A DNA stretch of 7,302 nucleotides, taken from assembly GCA_050050115.1 (NCBI GenBank), contig JASFUX010000172.1, positions 1 through 7,302 of the forward strand, in the 5' to 3' direction. The DNA comes from JASFUX01 sp050050115. Lineage in GTDB: Bacteria > Pseudomonadota > Alphaproteobacteria > Caulobacterales > Maricaulaceae. Every line of letters begins with the position of its first letter. Within the stretch, counting starts at the first letter, position 1. The position numbers and the translations under genes were made by a program. The notes beneath the pieces are model-generated. The model did not search any database, had not been told where the DNA came from, and saw only the letters and a list, made by a program, of their open reading frames with translations. Shown one piece after another: positions 1 through 4,730 of the stretch.

Positions 1-894
1 CGGCGTGATGTCCGCCGGCGCCGGCGCGTCGAGGCGCAGATAGGCCCAGTCGGTCGCGTCGACCTTCGAGGAATTGAGTAGGAGGTCGTAGCTGAACCGC
101 GGCGAGATCAGATAGGCTGAAACATCGGCTTCGAAGAGACCGCTTCCGCGCCCGACTGCCGTGCGGAAGATCCCGTCGGTCTGGATGTCGCCGTCCTCGG
201 TGTAGACGCAGTGAGCCGCCGTCAGCACAACATCGGGCGCGACCAGGGAGCCGGTGCAGCCCGAGCCATCCGCATACGACAGTGCGCCGATCGCGTTCCA
301 GGGATAGACCGTGGTGTCGAGCAGCTGCCGGTCGTCTTGCCCGCCGAAGGCGTCGATGATGGTGAGCGGGCGCTTGGTTCCGAAGCAGTCAGTGCGGTCG
401 GTGCGCGGCGCACAGCGGGCCGGACCGTTGCGCAGGCGCGTGCCGCGTTCTTCGCACACGCCGTTGAAGGCGCTCGCGCAGGTGTCGGTGTGAAATCTCA
501 GATGCGCGACCTCTGCGCAGTCGCTCATGTCCGAGCCCTGCACGCACACGCCGACGCCGAAACCCGGCTCGTCGCATTCGCCGTCGCGCGCCCAGCGGCA
601 GTCGTCGGCTTCGCCCTCGCGCAGATAGCGGCAGTCCGAGTAGTCCGTGCCGACCGCGCAGGCGCCGGTGCCGACGCCGGGTTCGTCGCATTCAAGGTCG
701 TTGGCCCAGCGGCAGCTGTCTTCGCCCAGCTCGGGCGGGACGCTGATCGGCGCCGCGCCGGGTTTGGACGGACGCGCTTGGGCGAGGAAGGCCTCGATCT
801 CCTCGACGCTGAGCCGCCGCTCCTGCGCCGCGGCGGGCAGGGCGAGCAGGCTCGCGGCCAGAGCGGCGATGAGAACGAGAACGCGCAGGATCAT
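1..894 (-). CDS. Secreted trypsin-like serine protease with three N-terminal Cys-rich modules (partial, C-terminus beyond window)
   Basis: Reading the minus strand from the ATG at 894 gives 298 uninterrupted residues up to the left edge. Residues 1-23 look like a Sec signal peptide with cleavage after AAA, before Gln24. Three four-Cys modules follow: C61/C69/C79/C88, C99/C107/C117/C126 and C139/C147/C161/C170. The chymotrypsin-fold domain then begins with VYPW at about 196. Catalytic His228 lies in LTAAHC and Asp282 in the TDW motif; the catalytic Ser would lie outside the window. The ATG at 894 is the only plausible start, because an in-frame TAG lies 9 bases upstream and no GTG or TTG falls between; its Shine-Dalgarno is poor. 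It is a tandem paralogue of the gene at 957-2192, 62 bases upstream on the same strand. Export and protease activity are inferred from family features; the substrate is unknown. Confidence 0.85.
   Translation of the reverse strand, partial: MILRVLVLIAALAASLLALPAAAQERRLSVEEIEAFLAQARPSKPGAAPISVPPELGEDSCRWANDLECDEPGVGTGACAVGTDYSDCRYLREGEADDCRWARDGECDEPGFGVGVCVQGSDMSDCAEVAHLRFHTDTCASAFNGVCEERGTRLRNGPARCAPRTDRTDCFGTKRPLTIIDAFGGQDDRQLLDTTVYPWNAIGALSYADGSGCTGSLVAPDVVLTAAHCVYTEDGDIQTDGIFRTAVGRGSGLFEADVSAYLISPRFSYDLLLNSSKVDATDWAYLRLDAPAPADITP
385..714 (-). repeat. Three tandem four-cysteine modules in the first protease
   Basis: Three consecutive modules lie at 631-714, 517-600 and 385-480 (read right to left). 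Their Cys spacing is C-x7-C-x9-C-x8-C for the first two and C-x7-C-x13-C-x8-C for the third. The first two share CRWA, then ECD-x-P, then a Gly-rich stretch, then D-x-x-DC. The third keeps the Cys spacing and the final DRTDC but has lost the CRWA and ECD-x-P core. Paired Cys in a secreted protein suggest two disulfides per module. The acidic D-x-x-D ending recalls Ca-binding LNR or LDLR-A modules, but that resemblance is only an inference. Confidence 0.7.
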
Positions 895-956
895 GCCCGC
901 ATGCTAAGCGGCCGATCAGGGCGCGACTAGGGCGGGGCGCCGTCCGCGCGCAGAGG

Positions 957-2192
957 CTAGGGACCCTTGCCGCCCGCGACGGTCGTTCCGATCACGCCGT
1001 CGACGAAGTCGGCGAAGTAGGGCGAAAACGCGGTCGCGTGCACGGCGATGTTGACCGGCGGGCCTGCGGGCTGGTCGCGGAAGTTCGAATCCACGCCGAC
1101 GATCCGATAGACCCCGTCCTCCTCGACCATGATCGGCGAGCCGGAGTCTCCGCGAGTGGAATCGCACCGGTGCTCGAAGGTGTTTCCGATCAAGATCGCG
1201 ACCAGCTCGCAATCGAGATGGCCCGAGAGGTGGTCGCCGGTGTCCCAGCTGTAGCCGGCCTGGTTCAACGTGACCGCGTCGCCCTCGACGAGCTCGGTGA
1301 TCTCGAGCGCGCCGATTTCATCTCCGAGCGGACGATCGATCCGCAGCAAAGCCCAGTCGGAGCCGTCGACTTTGTTGGAGTTGTTGAATGTCTCCGGCAC
1401 ATACTGCGGCGCGACGAAGACGCCCGTGACCCGCGCCGAGCGCCCGCCGCCGAAGCGCTCAAAGCCGGTGCGGAACATGCCGGCGGGGGCGAGCCGGTCG
1501 TCGTCGTCATGCACGCAATGTGCGGCCGTCAGGATGACGTCGGCGGCGACCAGGGTCGCGGTGCATTCGCTCTGGTCTGAAAACTCCACCGTGCCGACCA
1601 GGTCCCAGGGGTAGACGTCGGTGTGCAGGATCTGGCGATCGTCATAGCCCTGGAAGTGATCGTTGATCGTCATCGGCCGCTCGCGGCCGTAGCAGTCGGC
1701 GCGATCGGTGCGGCCGTCGCAGCGCGCCGGCGCATTGCGGAGCGGGGAGTCCCGATCCTCGCACTGGCCGTTGAAGGCGGTCTCGCAGGAGTCGGTCTGG
1801 AACCGCAGGTGCACGATCCCCGCGCAGTCGGTGCTGTCGGTGCCTTGCGTGCAGACGCCGGTCCCCAGGCCCGGCTCGTCGCATTCCCCGTCGCGCGCCC
1901 AGCGGCAGGTGTCGGTCTCGCCTTCGCGCAGGTAGCGGCAGTCCGAATAGTCCGTGCCCATCGTGCAGGCGCCGGTGCCGATGTCGGGATCGTCGCACTC
2001 CATGTCGTTGGCCCAGCGGCAGGAGTCGTTGCCGCTCGCGACCGACACGCCGGGCTTTTCCATCCGCGACTGTTTGAGGAAGGCGGTGAGCTCCTCGACG
2101 GTGAGGCGTCGTTCAGGCGCGGCGTCTTGGGCGAGCGCAGGCGCCGCGGCGAGGGCGAGAGCAAACGCACAGGCGATTAGTCGAGAATACAT
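957..2192 (-). CDS. Secreted trypsin/V8-like serine protease with three N-terminal Cys-rich modules
   Basis: This is a complete 411-residue protein. Residues 1-21 form a signal peptide (hydrophobic core, ALA before Gln22). Residues 28-40 (ERRLTVEELTAFL) are closely matched in the downstream paralogue and may be a short propeptide or linker. Four-Cys modules lie at C58-C85, C96-C123 and C136-C167. The serine protease domain runs from about 195 to 400, with catalytic His225 (LTAAHC), Asp279 (SDW) and Ser350 (GDSGSP). C210 is well placed to bridge to C226, and C328 to C343. The motif CDSTRGDSGSP resembles V8-like/glutamyl endopeptidase relatives (COG3591 type) as well as trypsin. Asp344, six residues before the Ser, would sit at the S1 specificity position in trypsin numbering, so specificity is open. 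The start is the ATG at 2192; the Shine-Dalgarno is weak. It lies 74 bases after hslU on the same strand and may have its own promoter. No proteolytic target can be deduced. Confidence 0.88.
   Translation of the reverse strand: MYSRLIACAFALALAAAPALAQDAAPERRLTVEELTAFLKQSRMEKPGVSVASGNDSCRWANDMECDDPDIGTGACTMGTDYSDCRYLREGETDTCRWARDGECDEPGLGTGVCTQGTDSTDCAGIVHLRFQTDSCETAFNGQCEDRDSPLRNAPARCDGRTDRADCYGRERPMTINDHFQGYDDRQILHTDVYPWDLVGTVEFSDQSECTATLVAADVILTAAHCVHDDDDRLAPAGMFRTGFERFGGGRSARVTGVFVAPQYVPETFNNSNKVDGSDWALLRIDRPLGDEIGALEITELVEGDAVTLNQAGYSWDTGDHLSGHLDCELVAILIGNTFEHRCDSTRGDSGSPIMVEEDGVYRIVGVDSNFRDQPAGPPVNIAVHATAFSPYFADFVDGVIGTTVAGGKGP
1692..2021 (-). repeat. Three tandem four-cysteine modules in the second protease
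   Basis: Modules lie at 1938-2021, 1824-1907 and 1692-1787. Cys spacing is 7-9-8, 7-9-8 and 7-13-8, identical module for module to the neighbouring paralogue. Modules 1 and 2 end in TDYSDC and TDSTDC, and module 3 in TDRADC, so all three appear to be one fold, the last with a four-residue insertion. The linker RYLREGE between modules 1 and 2 is the same in both proteins. The DNA is also very similar between the genes here: bases 621-651 and 1928-1958 differ at only two positions. Confidence 0.7.
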
Positions 2193-2232
2193 GGGGCAAA
2201 CGAGGAACTACTGAACGGAGGGACCGAGGAAG

Positions 2233-2271
2233 TGTAGGGCGCATCGCCGCAAAAGCGAAATGCGTCCTACA
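2233..2271. repeat. Imperfect inverted repeat (hairpin) over the hslU stop codon
   Basis: Arms 2233-2244 and 2260-2271 pair at 11 of 12 positions, with an inner CGC/GCG stem around a four-base A (or T) loop at 2248-2257. The hslU stop codon (2267-2269) lies inside the right arm. In the hslU-sense RNA the single defect is an A-C mismatch; in RNA from the other strand it would be a G-U wobble. No T tract follows on the hslU side, so this is not a textbook intrinsic terminator. It may stabilise the 3' end, attenuate readthrough into the protease genes, or be a REP-like palindrome. Confidence 0.5.
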
Positions 2272-3574
2272 GAATAAACCGGCTCAAATCGGCGTTCTTC
2301 GCCAATTCCCCAACCTTGGCGCGCACATAGTCCCCGTCCACGGTCAGCGTTTCGCCGTCGCGGTCCGAGGCGGTGAACGAGACCTCCTCGAGCAGCTTCT
2401 CCATCACCGTCTGCAGCCGCCGCGCGCCGATGTTCTCCACACTCGCGTTGACGTCCTCGGCGATCGAGGCGATCGCAGCCACCCCATCCTCGGTGATGTC
2501 GAGCGTCAGACCCTCGGTGGCCATCAGCGCGACGTACTGGGTGACGAGGCTCGCCTCTGGCTCGACCAGGATGCGGCGGAAATCGTCTTCGGTCAGCGCC
2601 GACAGCTCGACCCGGATCGGCAGCCGGCCCTGCAGCTCGGGCAACAGGTCCGAGGGCTTGGCGACATGGAAGGCGCCCGAGGCGATGAAGAGGACGTGGT
2701 CGGTCTTCACCGGCCCGTACTTGGTCGACACCGTCGTGCCCTCGATCAGGGGGAGGAGGTCGCGCTGCACGCCCTCGCGGGACACATCGCCGCCGGCGCG
2801 TTCGGACCGCGCGGTGATCTTGTCGATCTCGTCGAGGAAGACGATGCCGTCGTTCTCGGCAGACGATTTTGCTTCAGCGATGATGGCGTCTTCGTCGAGA
2901 AGCTTGTCGCTCTCCTCGGCGATCAGCGGCTCATAGGCTTCCTTCACCGTGGTGCGTCGGCGCTTGGGTCGGCCGCCGAAGCCCTTGCCGAACAGCTCGG
3001 AGAGATTGAGCACGCCCATGCCGCCGCCGGGCATGCCGGGGATCTCGAGACCCTGAAGCGGGGAGGAGTGCTCGAGCACGTCGATTTCGATCTCCTTGTC
3101 GTCGAGTTCGTTGCCCCTGAGCTTGGCGCGGAAAGAGTCCCGCGTCGCCGGCTGTGCGCCCGGACCCGTGAGCGCGTCGAGCACCCGCTCCTCGGCCGCC
3201 TTGTGCGCCTGGACGCGCACGTCCTCGCGCCGCGCCTCGCGCACCTGGCCGATCGCGGTCTCGACGAGATCGCGCATGATCTGATCGACGTCGCGGCCGA
3301 CGTAGCCGACCTCGGTGAACTTGGTCGCCTCGACCTTGAGGAACGGCGCATTGGCGAGCTTGGCCAGCCGGCGGGCGATCTCGGTCTTGCCGACGCCCGT
3401 CGGCCCGATCATCAGGATGTTCTTCGGCGTGACCTCGTCCTGGAGCGCGTCCGGCAGCCGGCGGCGGCGCCAGCGGTTGCGCAAGGCGATCGCGACGGCG
3501 CGCTTGGCGTCGTCCTGGCCGATGATGTGGCGGTCGAGCTCGGAGACGATTTCGCGCGGAGAGAAGTCGGCCAT
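2267..3574 (-). CDS. hslU: HslU (ClpY), ATPase/unfoldase subunit of the HslUV protease
   Basis: This is a complete 435-residue AAA+ protein, close to the 443 residues of the E. coli protein. It forms the hexameric ring that unfolds substrates and threads them into the HslV chamber in the cytoplasm. Visible features are the N-terminal PREIVSELDRHIIGQ block, Walker A GPTGVGKT (57-64), the GYVG pore loop (90-93), the intermediate (I) domain at about 105-240, Walker B with FLDEID (246-251), an arginine finger candidate Arg317 in LQGRLPIR, and the sensor-2 motif GARR (383-386). The C-terminal tail SRFIL, which docks into HslV, is intact. The start ATG at 3574 is preceded by AAAGAGG (3578-3584) and matches the family start. 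It lies 538 bases downstream of hslV, separated by an opposite-strand gene, so it probably has a promoter in 3575-3690. A heat-shock sigma promoter is expected from the family, but I could not recognise one. Confidence 0.98.
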   Translation of the reverse strand: MADFSPREIVSELDRHIIGQDDAKRAVAIALRNRWRRRRLPDALQDEVTPKNILMIGPTGVGKTEIARRLAKLANAPFLKVEATKFTEVGYVGRDVDQIMRDLVETAIGQVREARREDVRVQAHKAAEERVLDALTGPGAQPATRDSFRAKLRGNELDDKEIEIDVLEHSSPLQGLEIPGMPGGGMGVLNLSELFGKGFGGRPKRRRTTVKEAYEPLIAEESDKLLDEDAIIAEAKSSAENDGIVFLDEIDKITARSERAGGDVSREGVQRDLLPLIEGTTVSTKYGPVKTDHVLFIASGAFHVAKPSDLLPELQGRLPIRVELSALTEDDFRRILVEPEASLVTQYVALMATEGLTLDITEDGVAAIASIAEDVNASVENIGARRLQTVMEKLLEEVSFTASDRDGETLTVDGDYVRAKVGELAKNADLSRFIL

Positions 3575-3690
3575 GTGCCTCTTTGATCCTGCCCAGTCCT
3601 AAGTGAGATGATGCGGCGGACCCAAGGATGTAGACTCTGCGCCGCGCCTTGCCCAGTGCGGCGTTGAAACGGCGGCGAAGAGAGGCAGAC
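3575..3690. promoter_or_regulatory. Divergent intergenic region between hslU and the VOC gene
   Basis: This 116-base spacer must hold the translation signals of both genes and most likely their promoters. Shine-Dalgarno-like sites are visible: AAAGAGG (minus strand, 3578-3584) for hslU and AGAGG (plus strand, 3681-3685) for the VOC gene. A TTGATC at 3583-3588 has only a weak -10 candidate 17-18 bases further on. No convincing sigma-32 site was found by eye. A GANTC site (GACTC, 3632-3636), the target of CcrM-type methylation in alphaproteobacteria, lies in the middle. Confidence 0.4.
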
Positions 3691-4116
3691 ATGACCCGTC
3701 CGCGATTCCACCTCGCATTCCCGGTCCGAGACCTCGAAGCCGCGCGCAGCTTTTATGTCGGCGTCCTAGGCGCGGGGACAGGCCGGGAGAGCGCGGACTG
3801 GGTCGATTTTGATCTTTATGGTCACCAGATCGTTGCTCATCTTGCTCCGGAGGAATGCGCGCCCGCTCCGACGAACGCGGTCGACGGCAAGGCCGTCCCG
3901 GTGCGCCATTTCGGTGTGCTGCTCGACTGGGCCGAGTGGGAGGCGCTCGCCGCGCGGCTTGAAGAGGCCGGCGCGGACTTCCTGATCGAGCCCTACGTGC
4001 GCTTCGCCGGCCAAGCGGGCGAGCAGGGGACCTTCTTCGTCCGCGACCCCTCGGGCAACGCGCTCGAGTTCAAGTCGTTCAAGGACGATGCGATGGTGTT
4101 TGCGAAGGATCTCTAG
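3691..4116 (+). CDS. VOC-family protein (glyoxalase/extradiol dioxygenase fold)
   Basis: This is a 141-residue single-domain protein of the vicinal oxygen chelate superfamily. It resembles the group annotated as predicted extradiol dioxygenase-like (COG3565 type), recognised by FHLAFPV at the start, DFDLYGHQIVAHL (39-51), HFGV (73-76), IEPYVRF (99-105) and DPSGNALEFK (119-128). Probable metal ligands are His7, His73 and Glu127, as expected for the fold. The substrate is unknown; no glyoxalase I or dioxygenase activity should be assumed. I chose the ATG at 3691 because AGAGG lies 5 bases upstream and family similarity begins there. The in-frame ATG at 3649 would add 14 Arg-rich residues without family support. 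The gene runs opposite to hslU and hslV, which flank it, and its TAG shares the bases CTAG with the hslV stop. Confidence 0.9.
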   Translation: MTRPRFHLAFPVRDLEAARSFYVGVLGAGTGRESADWVDFDLYGHQIVAHLAPEECAPAPTNAVDGKAVPVRHFGVLLDWAEWEALAARLEEAGADFLIEPYVRFAGQAGEQGTFFVRDPSGNALEFKSFKDDAMVFAKDL

Positions 4117-4673
4117 CCGCCTACGGTCTCCACCGTGAGATTGTCGTTCGTATAGACGCAAATCTCCGCGGCGATCGCCATCGCCTTGCGGGCGATGGTT
4201 TCGGCGTCATCCTCTACTTCGTAGAAAGCGCGCGCCGCGGCGAGGGCGTAAGGCCCGCCCGAGCCGACTGCGACCACGTCGTGGTCGGGCTCAAGCACGT
4301 CGCCCGCGCCGGTGAGCACGAAGGTCGCCTCCTTGTCGGCGACGATCAGCATGGCTTCGAGGCGTCTTAAAGCGCGGTCGGTGCGCCAGTCCTTGGCCAG
4401 CTCGACGCAGGCGCGGGCGAGCTGACCGGGATGCTGCTCGAGCTTGATCTCCAGCCGTTCGAACAAGGCCATGGCGTCGGCGGTCGCCCCGGCGAAGCCG
4501 ACGAGCACGTCGCCCTTGCCGGCGCGGCGGACCTTCTTGGCGCCGCCCTTCATGATCGTCTGGCCGAAGCTGACCTGCCCGTCGCCGGCGACGACCGCGC
4601 GGCCGTTCTTGCGCACGGCGAGGATGGTCGTGCCGTGCCAGGCGGGGGAGGCGGAGGCGTTGGGATCGCTCAT
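4113..4673 (-). CDS. hslV: HslV (ClpQ), threonine peptidase subunit of the HslUV protease
   Basis: This is a 186-residue N-terminal-nucleophile peptidase; two hexameric rings form the proteolytic chamber fed by HslU. After self-processing the new N-terminus should be Thr15 of the TTILAVRK motif, which removes a 14-residue leader. With that offset, Asp31 (GDGQ) and Lys47 (MKGGAKK) correspond to Asp17 and Lys33 of the E. coli enzyme, so the catalytic set is intact. Other family blocks are GFAGATADA (59-67), ELAKDWRTDR (91-100), the GSGGPYA motif (137-143) and ICVYTND (171-177). The ATG at 4673 is preferred over the in-frame ATG at 4709, which would add 12 residues of no family character. It lies 57 bases after the GGDEF-EAL gene on the same strand, so co-transcription from upstream is possible. 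Its stop overlaps the convergent VOC gene. Confidence 0.97.
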   Translation of the reverse strand: MSDPNASASPAWHGTTILAVRKNGRAVVAGDGQVSFGQTIMKGGAKKVRRAGKGDVLVGFAGATADAMALFERLEIKLEQHPGQLARACVELAKDWRTDRALRRLEAMLIVADKEATFVLTGAGDVLEPDHDVVAVGSGGPYALAAARAFYEVEDDAETIARKAMAIAAEICVYTNDNLTVETVGG

Positions 4674-4730
4674 GGCCGCCTGTGTGGCCCGAGCGGGCGG
4701 GCGGATCAAGCGTCAGGCGCCTAGGCTGTC

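Noticed and set aside
211..930. 239-codon open frame on the plus strand, antisense to the first protease
   Set aside because: The minus-strand frame from 894 carries a signal peptide, regular Cys modules and catalytic His and Asp, so the plus-strand frame is a shadow.
2666..3586. 306-codon open frame on the plus strand, antisense to hslU
   Set aside because: hslU is certain here. The antisense frame has no recognisable domain, and its long open length is expected opposite a high-GC gene.
3588..3658. Short direct repeat TGCCCAGT, twice about 60 bases apart, in the hslU/VOC spacer
   Set aside because: Eight bases without a third copy or symmetry; chance is sufficient.
3649..3690. Longer N-terminus for the VOC protein from the ATG at 3649
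   Set aside because: The added residues are Arg-rich with no family similarity, and a proper Shine-Dalgarno sits just before the ATG at 3691.
4113..4673. HslV N-terminal 14-residue leader as a novelty
   Set aside because: As I recall, alphaproteobacterial HslV commonly carries a propeptide of about this length before the catalytic Thr, so it is unremarkable.
4674..4730. Possible sigma-32 promoter for hslV (CTTGAT on the minus strand)
   Set aside because: No acceptable -10 element follows, and the start point would fall almost on the hslV start codon. Any heat-shock promoter must be elsewhere, perhaps inside the upstream gene.
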